Notes: generated from the letters alone by a model not told the origin. DNA of 64,000 nt from Diabrotica undecimpunctata (GCF_040954645.1 NC_092806.1:113628458-113692457); one strand, 5' to 3'. Counted from the stretch's first letter, positions 46,036-58,317 are shown. Made by a program: numbers and translations.

Positions 46036-46772
46036 CGTCGACTTTTGTATATAAATATGCGCTTTTTCAACATAAATTTAAATGTACAGGGTGGTTCATG
46101 TAAGTCTAGCATAGTTTATCATCTTTATTTTTAATAAAACACCTTGTATATTTTTATGTTTTTAGAAGCCACTAAAGAACCTCATCTCAAAAAATATATT
46201 ATGTAGGTTCTATTACGAATAATACAGGGTGGAATTTTGAAATTTTTTGTAATTTTCGTCAAGACAATAAATATATCAAATTTTTGAAATAAATGATTTA
46301 TCACACTTTAAATAATGGTATATATTTTTTAAATTTGCTAAATACAAGCATCAATTTTCTAAACTAAGTATCAATATATTGGTTTTGTATTTAATTTCTT
46401 GAAGAAAATTATACATAATTTTAAAATTTCACCTTGTATTATTCATAATAAACCGTACATAATATAGTTTGATAAGATCAGCGTGTTAAGGAGATTTTGA
46501 AAACAGGTGTTGCATTAAAAATTAAGATTATAAAATAGATTCCATAAGTGGTTTACACACTGTATAATTTCAAAATTTCACCCTGTATTATTAATAATAT
46601 AATACATATAGTTCATTGAGATCAGGTTGTTAAGGAGCTTTTAAAAATATAAAAATGTACAAGATGTTCCATTAAAAAATAAATCTTTTGAACTATGCTA
46701 GGCTTGCGTGAGTCACCCTGTACATTTAAATTTATGTTTAAAAAGCGCATATTCATTTATAAAAGTTGAGTC
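46036..46772. mobile_element. Inverted-repeat element with TACAGGGTG-type arms
   Basis: The left arm (gacttttgtatataaatatg, cgctttttcaacataaattt, aaatgtacagggtg, gtctagcatagttt) and the right arm (46650-46772) are inverted copies over about 110-120 bp. The inner part holds further inverted copies of a shorter motif: aatacagggtggaattttga at 46224 and caaaatttcaccctgtatta at 46569. It looks like nested cagggtg-ended MITEs. The cagggtg start resembles the ends of the mariner-type element at 11697. Confidence 0.65.
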
Positions 46773-46934
46773 TTAGCATGTTTTAAAATAAGAACAGAAA
46801 TAATTTTATTCCATGAGTGATTTCCACCCTATATATAGAAATGATACCTCTCACAACTTTTTAAAAAAATATTTGTTCTATTTCTTGACAATTGTCTTGT
46901 ATATTGAACATTTTATTATCCTCGAATTCGTTTC

Positions 46935-46937
<3 letters not shown>

Positions 46938-47011
<74 letters not shown>
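46938..47011. repeat. (AT)n microsatellite
   Basis: 74 bp of uninterrupted alternating at. Confidence 0.98.
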
Positions 47012-47014
<3 letters not shown>

Positions 47015-48267
47015 CCAACTTCTTTAGTAACATAAACAAGTATGCCAAATTTCCAAGCTATACTTCACCATCTTGAGGATTTAATCATTTTTAAGCGAAT
47101 TTTAACGTTTTGGCCCCACTGGGCGTCGGCTCAACCGGACAATGGCACTACTTTGGAAAAATTATATGAACGACATTCTCATTAGTATAATTTACTCCAT
47201 GGTAGTGCCATTGTTCGACGTTAACTCGGCGCTGCTAACTTGACGACATTAGAGCAATTGCACACGCACCGATTTTGGACGGCCGATTTTCTACCGGTGG
47301 TCCCAATTCCATTAGTGAACTACATGTGAGAACGGGAGCTGGCACATCGCTGACCGCTTATCGGTGCCGGTAAAATGCCGATGAGCAGCCGGCCACTGCC
47401 ACTGCATCGCCGGCAGTACCGGTAAGAAGAGGCCTAGATGATTAAATACAGGCTTGCACACGCATCGATTTTTTACCGGCCATTCCAGTCGACTGCTCGG
47501 TAAATCGTTTCAAAATCGGTGTACATACAAATGGTGCTAGTATATCAGGATCCTTACGCTGTAAGAAATACTAGCGAAACTGTTTGTATAAGGTACGATT
47601 AACGAAAAATTAAAAAAAAAAAAAGAAAAGAATCGCTCTAGTAAAAGCTTTTTAGGTATAGTAGTTATATCATTAGTACACTATAGTACAACATTTCAAG
47701 AGTATTATCTGAAATTTTGGTACCGAAATTTTGAAAATTAAAAGTTTTAAAGTTTGGTACAAAAAAACAAAAATTGGTGCCCTAGGTCGCAACGTCGAGA
47801 TATTGTCCATTTTATCGTTTTTTCAAATTTTAAAATTTAAAAATGAACGAATTTTTTAATTTTCGAAAATTTTTGATAAAATTTGATTTTGTAAAATTAA
47901 TTATAACAACAAAATTAACAATTTCTCGACATTGCGACCTAGTAATGTATCTATTAAAGAGGTGTGCAAAATTTGAAAGAGATCGATTAAGTAGTTTTTG
48001 AGATCCTATAAACACCGAACTTGAAAAAAATTATATATACGATACTCACACAATATCGTCTATTTCAAGTCCATATAGCGACGTGCAAAAATATCTAGAG
48101 AAAAAAAAATATATTTTTACTCCTGCTTTCGACGAACTCGTGTCTTTTTTTTGTTGCATCTGCAGCCATTTTATCCACTCTAGTAATTCGATTGCTATCT
48201 GCCGCGAGTGCATAATTATGAGAACTTAACACTGTACTTATTCCAATTTCTATGTGAGTGCTCATTT
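47012..48267. other. Non-coding with a GC-rich MITE-like block and an inverted pair
   Basis: At 47255-47540 a GC-rich block has gcacacgcaccgattttgga at its left, the related gcacacgcatcgatttttta at 47454, and caaaatcggtgtacatac inverted at its right: a MITE-like arrangement. At 47788-47942 taggtcgcaacgtcgagata and its near reverse complement (ctcgacattgcgaccta) form 20+-bp inverted arms around a 110-bp AT-rich loop. No genes. Confidence 0.5.
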
Positions 48268-48485
48268 ATATTACTCACTCATCTCACTCACTCACGTAAC
48301 TTACTCACCTCTCTCACTCACCTCACTCACTCAACTCACTCACTCGCTTCGCTCACTTACCTCAATCACTCACCTCAATCACTAACCTCACTCACACACA
48401 CCTTACTCACTCACCTCACTCACTCACTTCACTCACCTTACTCACTCACTGACTCACCTCACTCACTCTTACCTCGATCACTCTT
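48268..48485. repeat. (CTCA)n-rich low-complexity tract
   Basis: Imperfect ctca / ctcac repeats of about 218 bp. The plus-strand open frame across it (strings of LTHSLTHL) is a repeat artefact. Confidence 0.93.
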
Positions 48486-48739
48486 GAAGAGTTATACTAT
48501 CGAATAAAAACAAATAAAAAAACCGCAAAAAATGCCCTACCTCCCCCTTGAGCGCTGTTTAGATATTTGTAAGTGATATTATGATCATATCTAAATTATT
48601 ATGTTTATTCAGTTTGGTATAAAATAAATTATAAAGCAATTATAAAAATTAATTAAAGAAAAATAAAGAAATAAGTATTCAAAATATTAAGAAAGATATT
48701 TGGGCAATGATAATGACGGTACGTCAAGAAGTAAAATTT
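48486..48739. other. Non-coding DNA
   Basis: Nothing recognised. Confidence 0.4.
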
Positions 48740-49130
48740 ACTATGAGCTCAATATGAACACGCTTAAACCGAAACAACTTATCAATAGTAACCGACGAAG
48801 TAGAAAAAGCAATATCATAAAACCACCGTAAATGATAGGGATGCCGGAATCAGACTAAACTAGGAACAGATAAACAATATGTAATATGCAGACGATACGA
48901 TGTTGGAGAACGTTTTGAGGGACGTTGAGGGATATAATGACCAAAGTTACACGGGCAAGCCAGAGAGTGGTCTCTTCTTAAACATTAAGGAAACCAAATA
49001 CACGATAGTTTCCAAAAATAAAACCCAGTAAACATACCTCGGAACAACGGCCAATGAAGAATAGAATCATGCCCCAGTAATTAGATTTAGATATGGCATT
49101 CTAATGCCGAGACTTAACGATCTAATTCTT
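48740..49130 (+). pseudogene. LINE RT fragment with YADD
   Basis: Plus frames: IVTDEVEKAIS (start of the RT domain), a deletion, YADDTMLENVLRDVEGYND (catalytic YADD near 48895), LFLNIKETKYTIVSKNK and TYLGTTANEE. The palm between the first and the YADD motifs has been deleted, and stops break the rest. The tail of the protein is not seen. Confidence 0.75.
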
Positions 49131-49817
49131 TTAAATCTAGTTATAATTGTAAAACTTTATTACCATAGTGGTCTTCATTTCCAATGAACTTGGAGAATGC
49201 ATATCAATAACTCTGCAATCTGCAAGTTCCTGTTTATTCATTTTGTTTAACCGTACTACTTGATTTTCTGTCAAAATTCACTTATTGCGAACTAACCATG
49301 AAGCGTATATTTTTCATTTTTCCAATATTTAATCGCTTGGACAGACACTGACTCACTGAACTGCCGTAATTAATTTTTGTTAGGTCGATTAATTTTTAAT
49401 TTAAATGCAATTTTCTTTGCATGTTTCAATTACTGCGGCTTCTAAATAATGGAATTAGTTGTTTGTTTTATTTATTAATCATTAATTGATTGTAAAGACT
49501 GTGTCGTATTAAAAAACTTTTATTTTTAAATCGATTTCATTTGTTCTCTTTGATATTCACTCAATTATTCTCCACAGAACAGGTATGGTGGTAATAAATA
49601 ATGTTTCAAATATATTTTTAGTTTATACCACATTTGGTAATGTAAAACAAAATTTTCGTTTATTGTTCTACTCTAATTAAACCTCTCTCATTTTTTTTAC
49701 ATAGACTTAACAAAAATTCTTCTTCTCTTCCTCTTCTCTTACAAATCTTCGTGTATTATGTTATGCTTAACAAAATACTTTCATTCTGGCCTTTCAGCTA
49801 CTTTCTTTATCCGTTAT
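49131..49817. other. Non-coding DNA
   Basis: AT-rich, nothing recognised. Confidence 0.35.
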
Positions 49818-50150
49818 CTAATGGCTTTTATCCATCATGAATCGATCATCCAGGTATTTCTCTGGATGATCTATTTCTCTTTTACGGAGCCTTCTACTAG
49901 TTTTTCTTTCTTTGGGATTTAGTCTCAGTTTTATTCTTATAGCACGATTATCTGGCATTCGTTCGTCGAATATGGTTCCTTTAAATACACCATATAACTC
50001 CATTACAATGGATATAATGGATATTTTTTAACTTTTTGAACTCAAAGTCTTTTTAGTTGATTTTCATCAGTGTTTGAAAGTTCCCATGTTTTACTTTCAT
50101 AGGTGAATATTGGCCTAATATTTTTATATATACGAGAGGGCCATTTGTAA
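49818..50150 (-). pseudogene. LINE ORF2 C-terminal fragment (decayed)
   Basis: Minus frames: RIYKNIRPIFTYESKTWEL (the YKxxIRPVxTYGxExW block), SNTDENQLKRL, then in a second frame RMPDNRAIRIKLRLNPK and RRLRKREIDH, a decayed version of the RMPDxRxPKKxL and GRPRKRW tail. Short and damaged, but landmark order supports a LINE end. Confidence 0.65.
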
Positions 50151-50430
50151 AATAAAGTTTCCATGAATTTCAAAAATAGACAGCTTTATTTTTGTTCTTA
50201 GTGTTATACATCATTTTAACTTAAAACTTACGCGTTTTTTCTACATAATCGCCATTTCTGTGCAAACACTTATCTAACTTTTCTATCCACATGTTATAGA
50301 GTATTTGTATAAAGTATATGTCGTAGGTATTTTTCATCAAAACCATATTATTCCCTCTTCGCATCAGTTCATAGTTTTTATGATATGATCCAGTACAAAT
50401 ATAAAAAAAGTCACTCATTCACCTTTGTCA
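50151..50430 (-). pseudogene. mariner transposase C-terminal fragment with terminal repeat
   Basis: The minus frame ends YNMWIEKLDKCLHRNGDYVE followed by a short tail and stop, matching the GIxKLxxRWxKCIxxxGDYVEK ending of mariner transposases. Downstream (50133-50160) the sequence agggccatttgtaaaataaa would be the terminal repeat on that side. The catalytic region and opposite end were not found. Confidence 0.6.
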
Positions 50431-53379
50431 TGTAAATTTATTTTTACCGTGAAAATCAGAATAAATATTGATAAGATTTTTTTGATTTCACAAGAATTGC
50501 CGTGCCAATTATAGCATATAAAATAATAGCTCAACTCAAACAAGTATTTATTACAGTAGTCAAACCAAATTAGAAATAATTTTTATCAGATTTATTTATT
50601 CCTGAAATAAAGTTGGTTCTCCTAATTTAAATTGAAGACCGAAATGAATCACTGCCAAACGAATGTGCTTATAATATTACTTTATTTCGTGTTTTATATT
50701 TTTCCAAAAATAAAAGCTTTATTTCTTCGCCTGGAGGTCGGATGTTATATATTTGTATAGTTCATTCGAGCATTCTTCAAACTGATTAGTTAATTTTGAC
50801 ATTGGTCAACTTTATTAAACATATTTTTATGACATGAGGAGAAAAATGGTTAGAAATGGAGAAGAAAGAACGAAACGCTTAAAGAAGATATGAAAGTAAC
50901 GGAACATAGAACGAATTAGAATTAGAAGACAATAGACAACGTCCTATGGAAACGGTCTTAAATATATATAATTATGCGTGTTTAAGACAATTTTAGCTTT
51001 TGATGTAAGAGAAATGCATTGTGTTGCAATTTTAAAAAATTTTAATATTTCCATTTTTCCTGAAAAAAAAAGAAGTGTCATAAGTTTAAAATGCAAGTGA
51101 AATTTTTAGACGAACAGTTGATATGGTTAGACTAGACATGATGATGTTCAATTTCCTATAGGAGTAGTGTCACAAGAAGGTTCTTTTGTGCAACATCATC
51201 TGTGTTGAAGTAATTGTTTTCTATTTACCTATTATTAAGAATGAATACTACAGAACAGATCACAAAATCAAAACTTCAACTTAACCCATACAGAAAACCT
51301 TTCCCTTGTCGCTTATTAATTGATAAGAGATAGTACCGAATTTCAAGTCTAGTGTGCCCTTTAGTAAAAGCTAATAACAATGAAAGAAAGACAGTTCTTA
51401 TAAGCGAATATACGCCAAGGATTTTTGCTTAGTTGAGATATGTTGTGGAATGCCATTTTAGATTCCCCATTTCTCTCTTTACATTTGTAGCAACGTCTGT
51501 TTTGCCTTGCAATTCTTAGAAGGCACAGATTAAAGCAAAAATCTGGATTTCGTCACTAGAAATCTTCGGATTTCTACTTTGTAGCATTTGTAAATTTCAA
51601 TTTCAAAGAAATCACGGACGCATATTTCTTTGTTATTTTCTTTGCTCGATATTGCGTTTCAAATAAACATCCATTTAGATCGCTGATAAGGTTTTGCCGG
51701 AAAGATAATTGCTACACTCTCGCTGAGGTCGCTGTCGGTTGCAGTTGCTTACAGTGTTAGTCAAAATTTTTCTTAAAATTTGTAATATCTTCGTTTTTCG
51801 TCCTTTGTCATGTAAATGTGTATTGTGGCAGTTAATAGTTACAGTTAAAGTGAGCTTTAATAGTAAGGGTGACGATCGTAAGCGGACGTTTTAGTTAGTC
51901 GGTCAAGAAGCCTGCAAATTTGTCGAAAAAGTGATTTATACTCAAAGTAATGTGTCACTTCAGATCAGAGTAATCACTGCTTTTTGTTTGTAAGCCGTCT
52001 CTCATATGAGATATTTGTAAAACGGCGATTACAACAAATTTGGAAAATACCCACGTGTTCCATTTTTTTTAGAAGCAAAGTCCAAGGTTTGCGTTTAGTG
52101 CCACTTCAACCTCACTTTTGTTTGTTCCTGGTCGTCGTTCCAGAATATAGATGCAGTCTTTTTGTTCGTGTGTCAGAAATTCCCAGTCCAGTTCCTACCC
52201 CCAGAAATTTTAGTAAGTCCAGTTTACAACTCAAGTGCTTTTTAGTGAAATCCAACTTTTTTTTGTTTGAACTTTCAAAGTAAAAATAGACATTTTTTTT
52301 ATTAATAATTGCTTTCATAAGAGTTTGTAAACAGTCATAATTTTTTATTTGTAATAATTTATTTCTGCTACAAATTATAGCCCAGTAACAATAGTAAGTG
52401 TTTCTGTTTGTTATTTTTGTATTTACTTTTGTGATTATTAATATAGTATTTTTGTATTGTCTATTTTTGTAACTGTTTGTGGTGAGACAACAATAAATGT
52501 TTAATTTTTTTTTTAAACCATTGTGTTTATTTCTCTTAACTAACTCTCTAACCCCTTTTTTGAGTTTCATTTAAAAAGATATATTTTTCATTTCTAATAA
52601 TTATTTCAATAGTTACACCTAGTTGTTGTAATCGCATTTTTGTAGTTGCTCCAATCCAACCCCCTTGCCATTCACTTATTCACGACCCAGCTACTCCAAA
52701 TAAACCCCGAGAGCCGTTCGCATAAGTTTAGTTTATTTTACTTGCCCTATCTCCACCCCAATAATTTCTGGCTACTAGTCGTATATTATAACTCTACAAA
52801 TTACAAATGACAAATTGTACTTACAAACTACATAACAATAAGAAGTGACATCATTTCCAATAAAATATTACATAATAAATTATATAAATGAAGCAAAACT
52901 GTATAGCTATATGAATACCTAGCCATAGGCATCATAATCAACCTGAATAACATTATTTTCTCAAATTCCAATTTGCAAGCCAGGATTTTAGTCCGACAGC
53001 ATTAGTCCAAGTCTAACACGGTTTCCCTCTGCGACTTTTTGTGGTTCTGGGACATTTACCTTTAATTTTCCCGAAACATGTCGATTTTACGACATACTGG
53101 AAATTTATAGGTACTGCTATTCTTTTTAATTAAATAGCTTAAAAATTATCGGAAAACACAAAAATAAAATTGTCTGATAATAACTATAGGTCATTTAACG
53201 TATCTGACGACTCAAACATGTCGAAAAAAGGAATGTGATGAAATTCACATAGATAACCAGCTAATTTTTTCATATTTTGATTATCAAGAGCAAAAACAAC
53301 TTTTCATATTGTCTGACGGAACTTACTTTCCAATTTTCCTGTACGACGGCTAAAATTGGTCGATTTTACAACTATCAAA
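50431..53379. other. Unclassified non-coding DNA
   Basis: Almost 3 kb without a recognisable element. 51700-52520 has LTR-like properties (GC-richer start, cacaataaatgtttaat near the end), but I found no matching termini or target duplication. Long open stretches at 51984 (plus) and 52112 (minus) overlap each other and have no motifs. Confidence 0.3.
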
Positions 53380-53900
53380 GAACAACTTTGAGACGGAATT
53401 AAATATCATTAAGCAAATAGCAGCAAACAATGGGTACAACAAACAAGCAATAAATAAAATTTTAAATCAAAAACTACGTAAGAAAGCCCTGAAATTAGTA
53501 TTTCCAAACCAAGAAAAAAAACCCAGTGCCTTCTGCTAGATTACATATACTGGCAAGATATCGACAAAAATAGCTAAACACATAAAAAAGAAAGTAATAA
53601 CACCAACTTTTCAACAACCAACAACTTAGGCAACTATATTAAAAACAACAAGAGCCAAAAGCACTTACACAGTAGTGTCTACAAACTTAAATGTGGCGAC
53701 AGCCCGAAAACATCGGTCAAACTAGTAAAACTTTTAACAAATGTATACTAGAACATAAAAGGGCTTTGAATATGAGAAAAACAGATTCTACGTACGCACT
53801 TCTCCTTCTACAGACTGTTTCAAGTTAAGAATTCACAACTGAACAGATAGGCCAGTGCATTTCTTACGGGCGTATGTTGCCAATAGTTCACGGGACTATG
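53380..53900 (+). pseudogene. Penelope-like element, linker and GIY-YIG remnant
   Basis: Plus frames: NFETELNIIKQIAANNGYN, ITYTGKISTKIAKHIKKK, then YIKNNKSQKH, SVYKLKCGDSPKTSVK (where YIGQT has mutated), LVKLLTNVY, NIKGL and FSFYRLF. This is the RT-to-endonuclease linker and the beginning of the GIY-YIG domain of a Penelope-like element. Multiple frameshifts. The C-terminal portion of a similar domain reappears at 56380. Confidence 0.78.
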
Positions 53901-54594
53901 CAGGGCCGGCCGAAATAACCCATTCTTTATTTATATTCAAATTTTTATTTATATTTTCCAATGTTAATCAAATTTATTTTAAAAAGATAGGTACGTATCT
54001 ATTTAATAAGCTTAACGACTACAATTACTTATAAATATGGTTACATTTTCAGGGAAGTGATTTTAAAGATTATTAGAAAAATGTCTTTATTAGTGGTTAT
54101 AATATTAGGTTTTACGCAATTGGTTAATTATTATGGCACAGGTAATTCTGACAGCTTAGGTGTCAACTCTCAAAATTATTTATAAAATATTACTTTCACA
54201 ATAGTTAATAAATAGAAAGCAATAATAATTAAGATATTGTGCTTAAACTTCCATTATCGGGCAAGCCGGGCTAACAGGCCCTAACAGTAAACAATATTGA
54301 TTACTTTATAATTGACTATTAATAGTTTTCTAATTCTCTTTATGTACTTAGTCATTCCAAACAATAGTGTCATTTGGAAAGCACATTTGGAAAGCAGACA
54401 GATTTATGAGTTATAGATAAATGAGCGGTATGTTTTTCAAAATAGTGTAATTAGGTGAAGTGGAGATTATATGTTTGTCTGTATACATAAGCCCAAACTG
54501 CCCGATTACGTTTTTAAATTCTTCTGCCCGGACAAGGGTTAAGGCATAACCATCGCGCACTCAAATCTCAAGTGTAAAAAATTATATTGTTAAA
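53901..54594. other. 5' flank of the DDE transposase ORF
   Basis: AT-rich; includes atcgggcaagccgggctaac near 54256. No clear terminal repeat of the transposase gene was identified here. Confidence 0.35.
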
Positions 54595-55962
54595 ATGGAT
54601 CCAGTTTTGCCGTTTAAAAGTGGTCAAATTTTACATCTGAGTGCTAAAAAAGTGATCTTAAACGTAGTGAGATACCACATTAATTTGCTTCGAGATGAAA
54701 GTCAACGTATTGTATTCGACAAAGTATCCGCGATGACAGGAGTGTCAGTTCGTACGATTCAAAAAATCGTACAGGAAGACAAAGAAGGTGAGCTTTCTGA
54801 GGTAAAAACAAACAGAAAAAGAACCCGTTGCCGAAACAACTCCAGAGACTATACTTACGATGAAGGTGTTCGTATCGGCGTTCGTCGAACAGTGCATAGT
54901 TTTTTTTTTGAAAACATTCCTCCTACTTTGAATCGTCTTCTGCCAAAAGTGAACCAAGACGAAAACTTGCCAAATTTTACCCGCAGTACAATGTACAGGT
55001 TGTTAAAAGACATGAACTTTGTTTATGCAAAACGTGATAAAAGTGCCGTGCTAATAGAACGTCCTGATATAATTGCATGGAGGCATGGATATTTAAGGGC
55101 CATTAAACAATATCGGGCTGAGGGCTATGACATTGTGTATTTGGATGAGTCATGGGTCAATGTGGGGCACTCGGTTTCCAGAGAATGGAAAGACAAAACC
55201 GTCACCTCGGCAAGAGATGCGTTCATAAAAGGGCTAAGTACTGGACTAAAGCATCCCACTCAGCGTGGACCACGTTTCATCCTTGTCCATGCCGGAAGTG
55301 AAAATGGTTTTGTAAACGGTGCTGAAATGTTTTTCCTTGCAAAAAAAAACAGCGCTGATTATCACGACGAAATGGACGGTCCGTGTTTTGAGAACTGGTT
55401 TGAAAACAAACTGTTGCCCAACTTAGTTCGAAAAACGGTTATTGTTATGGACAATGCTCCATATCATAGTGTAAAAACCGAGTTGTTGCCTAACCAATCG
55501 TGGAATAAGAATAACATTATGGACTGGTTAAGACAAAAAGACATATTTTTTGAAGAAAATTATCTGAAGTGCGAGCTTTTGGAGGTAGTCGCGCAATTTA
55601 AACAAAATTTTGATAATTACAAAATTGAAGAACTTTGTAAACAACAAAATAATGTCAAAGTGCTTCGTTTGCCTCCATACCATTGCGAATTAAATCCAAT
55701 TGAAATGGTATGGAGCCAAGTAAAAAGGCATGTGGCCGTAAATAACAGCACCTTCAAAGCGAAGGATATGGAGGACCTCATAAAAAAAGCGTTTTCAAAT
55801 GTTACGTCTGATAACTGGAAAAACTATATTCAACATGTAATGACTCTGGAGAAAAAATTTTGGGAAGTGGACGGTCTAATGGAAGACGTAACTCCCATAG
55901 TTATAGATTTATATGATAGTAGTGACAATTCCGATTTGGATATGGACGAAGAATGTACATAG
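54595..55962 (+). CDS. Intact DDE_3-type transposase, 455 aa
   Basis: The longest undamaged ORF in the window. Residues about 15-62 include a helix-turn-helix (VSAMTGVSVRTIQKIVQED). The catalytic domain follows with DIVYLDESWVNVGHSV (D184), TVTSARDAFIKGLSTGL, YHDEMDGPCFENWFENKLLP, VIVMDNAPYHSV (D286) and LRLPPYHCELNPIEMVWSQV (E370). This is a Tc1/IS630-related DDE superfamily endonuclease of a kind often seen in insects. About 83 residues separate the second D from E, far more than the 34-41 of classical Tc1/mariner. The C terminus is acidic (DSSDNSDLDMDEE). The ATG is preceded by ttgttaaa. I saw no terminal repeats, so it is either a transposase with unrecognised ends or a captured gene. No intron is needed. 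Confidence 0.92.
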   Translation: MDPVLPFKSGQILHLSAKKVILNVVRYHINLLRDESQRIVFDKVSAMTGVSVRTIQKIVQEDKEGELSEVKTNRKRTRCRNNSRDYTYDEGVRIGVRRTVHSFFFENIPPTLNRLLPKVNQDENLPNFTRSTMYRLLKDMNFVYAKRDKSAVLIERPDIIAWRHGYLRAIKQYRAEGYDIVYLDESWVNVGHSVSREWKDKTVTSARDAFIKGLSTGLKHPTQRGPRFILVHAGSENGFVNGAEMFFLAKKNSADYHDEMDGPCFENWFENKLLPNLVRKTVIVMDNAPYHSVKTELLPNQSWNKNNIMDWLRQKDIFFEENYLKCELLEVVAQFKQNFDNYKIEELCKQQNNVKVLRLPPYHCELNPIEMVWSQVKRHVAVNNSTFKAKDMEDLIKKAFSNVTSDNWKNYIQHVMTLEKKFWEVDGLMEDVTPIVIDLYDSSDNSDLDMDEECT

Positions 55963-56379
55963 TTTTTGATAATTGTAATATTGTAAATATATAAATGTCA
56001 AACTAAAAAACCAAATAATTTGTTACATTTCTATGGTTCTGTTGTATTTTTTTTAAAATATACAGAAGTTTTTATTGTTTTTTTATGTTTTTTACTGACA
56101 CTAATAATATCTACCACAATACTCACTCAATTTGTTCATTAAACAATTAAGAATATTTTTAAGAGTCTGATGATGACCTAAGCCGAAATTTAATAAATAA
56201 CTGTTGTGAGAAAAAGACATGTCTTTAATTTTTATTTTTCAAAAAAACAAAAAAAATTTAAAGTTACCTAAGTGAAAAAACGTCTAATGTGCAATATAAC
56301 ATGCAGTTCGGCCCTGCTTTTTCGCTGCAACTCCACTACTCTCGCCTATCTCAGTCTATCGGTAGTTCTGGCATCACCG
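55963..56379. other. 3' flank and Penelope-like end sequence
   Basis: An ataaatgtcaaac region follows the ORF. From about 56150 Penelope-type end sequence begins, with the hammerhead-like motif at 56167. The interval 56290-56380 is GC-richer and unassigned. Confidence 0.4.
56167..56188 (+). ncRNA. Hammerhead-like motif (Penelope-type pLTR)
   Basis: ctgatga (56167-56173), tgacctaagcc and gaaa (56185-56188) reproduce the hammerhead core order CUGAUGA / stem II / GAAA. Stem II is weak. The downstream text (aataactgttgtgagaaaaa, gacatgtcttta) matches the usual end of insect Penelope-like elements. Confidence 0.5.
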
Positions 56380-56710
56380 CTTCCCATAAGGCTCCTTTAT
56401 GAATTCTTAACTTGACACAGACAGTAGACCACAATCATTCTTTTAATAACCAATTTCAAATTCTTCACATGCAAAATAAAGGCCTTAAGCTATCTTTATT
56501 GGAACCTATGGAAATTGACCAATTAAAAAATACAGACATAATTCTGAATGACCAACTTGAGACAAACAGTTCTCAAAAAAACCAAAGATATATACTTAAA
56601 CCTAACTTAAAACTTAACTTAACGTATACATAAATAAACCAAACATATCAAAAACAGGTCACTTGAGAAAGACACTCTGCCGAAACAGCTGCAGTGGTAA
56701 GATATAATAA
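56380..56710 (+). pseudogene. Penelope-like GIY-YIG C-terminus and element end
   Basis: A 73-codon open stretch (56412-56633) reads DHNHSFNNQFQILHMQNKG, LKLSLLEPMEIDQLKNTD and IILNDQLETNSS, the C-terminal half of a Penelope GIY-YIG domain, and it ends at a stop. About 45 bp later cttgagaaagacactctgcc then gaaacagc resembles a degenerate hammerhead core (GAAAC at 56682-56686), the position expected in the pLTR. The N-terminal half of the domain is missing here. Confidence 0.75.
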
Positions 56711-58317
56711 ATTTTGTGGAATTTTTGAAGTGTTTCAGTGTTTTATTTTTATATAAAATGAATTTCCATCAAGTACTGGTCGAATTCATCACTTATTTAA
56801 TAGATAAGTCCTTACAACAGTATAATAAACAAAAAAAATAAACAACGAAGTCTTTCCTTTCGAAGATTAATCAATAATACCCAACAATAAGTTTTTAAAA
56901 AAATTGGCACTTCGAATCCAAACTTTAAACACATTGTAAGTTTTAGTCGTAGCGCCTATATAAAACCTTCAGAAATTTCATTACTATAATTGTTAATTTT
57001 GGGTAATTATGCAACACCTTACCCCATTTCTCTTTCACATGAAAGCCATCCATGCTTAAATCGCAACACAAATTAATATAATAGTAATTCTTAAGATGTC
57101 AAAGGCCGTATGTCAAGCAGTGTCATTAACACTAGAACGTAACACGGAATCAACCAGAATAGACCGATCCAAAAAAATAACACAACACTTCTTTGTCCAC
57201 ATCTACCCAAACTCCACTCATTCGATTATAACGTAAAATTGTGAAATAAAACTTTAAAATAAAAAGTAATATTACTCCCTGATCTCATGAATACCTTTGA
57301 AGCGAAAATAAGATCAGTACATAACGAACTGTTTGAAGATAAAATTCAAATCGTATGGATATAATATGGGCATATGAACAATTTTATATTTCTTTAAAAA
57401 TACTACAAGATCCAAGGACTCATTGGTACATCAAAAACATACGCAGAAAATACTTATCAACTTTTGAAGCAGCTGTCCTACGTCCATCCACATTACAAAT
57501 GGACATTATTTTACAAAGTACATCAACAAAACAAAACAAAAATGAAAAACCTAACTACGTATTGTGCCATAAATACAGACAGCCAACAATAGTGAGTAAA
57601 GTTGCTTAAATCTAAACAACAGTGCAAATAGCAAAGTGAATGGGATAATTCCCCATCGAAATTAATCATTTATAAACCGCGGGAGAAGCATATACACATC
57701 GTGCCAATCAGATTAGAATCGATCGCCTCCCTGCGTTTATCTCATACAAAAATAACGCACTTTGTACAGTCGAACTTATTCGATAGAAAAAAATTAATAT
57801 GAAACACTGCTAAATTGTTTAAAGTTGATTCAAGATAAATAAAAAAAAATTACTGACGACAAAAAATATTAGTACACGCAACTGTAATATAGAAAAATAT
57901 TGTCAATTTTATACAAATAATCTATCTATTCACAAATTGTAAACTGAAAATTGACATGTCGCTAATAACCACGAGTAATTTTTGCGACAGAAATGATAAA
58001 TAAAAAAATTATTGATCTGAAATTAAAATTGAAATGATCGACCTATAAAAATTATTTTATTCCTCCATATTAGCAGGGATAATATCAAAACCTTAAGCTC
58101 ATCGGTGCCTTATTAACAATATCAACGATAACAAAAAAATATAACTATAATAACAACGACTAAATTGTGTATCTTCTGCTTTCTTTATATTTGAGGTTTT
58201 ATTTTGTCTTTTATGTTGGAAGTTTGACCTGGAATCTTGGAAATATACACCATAAAGAACGTTAAACAGAACTATATAACAATTTTTTATCAAGAACCGA
58301 CTGGCGTGATGTCTAGT
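56711..58317. other. Non-coding DNA
   Basis: AT-rich. The 84-codon stretch at 57355-57609 has no recognised motif. Confidence 0.35.

Noticed and set aside
48208..48507. Plus-strand ORF of repeated LTHSLTHL
   Set aside because: Translation of a (CTCA)n simple repeat.
51700..52520. Possible LTR
   Set aside because: No matching TG...CA termini, direct repeat partner or target duplication could be found.
53901..56316. cagggccgg at 53901 and its inverted form ending at 56316 as ends of a hAT element enclosing the DDE ORF
   Set aside because: Only about 9 bp match, no 8-bp target duplication is present, and the enclosed transposase is not hAT.
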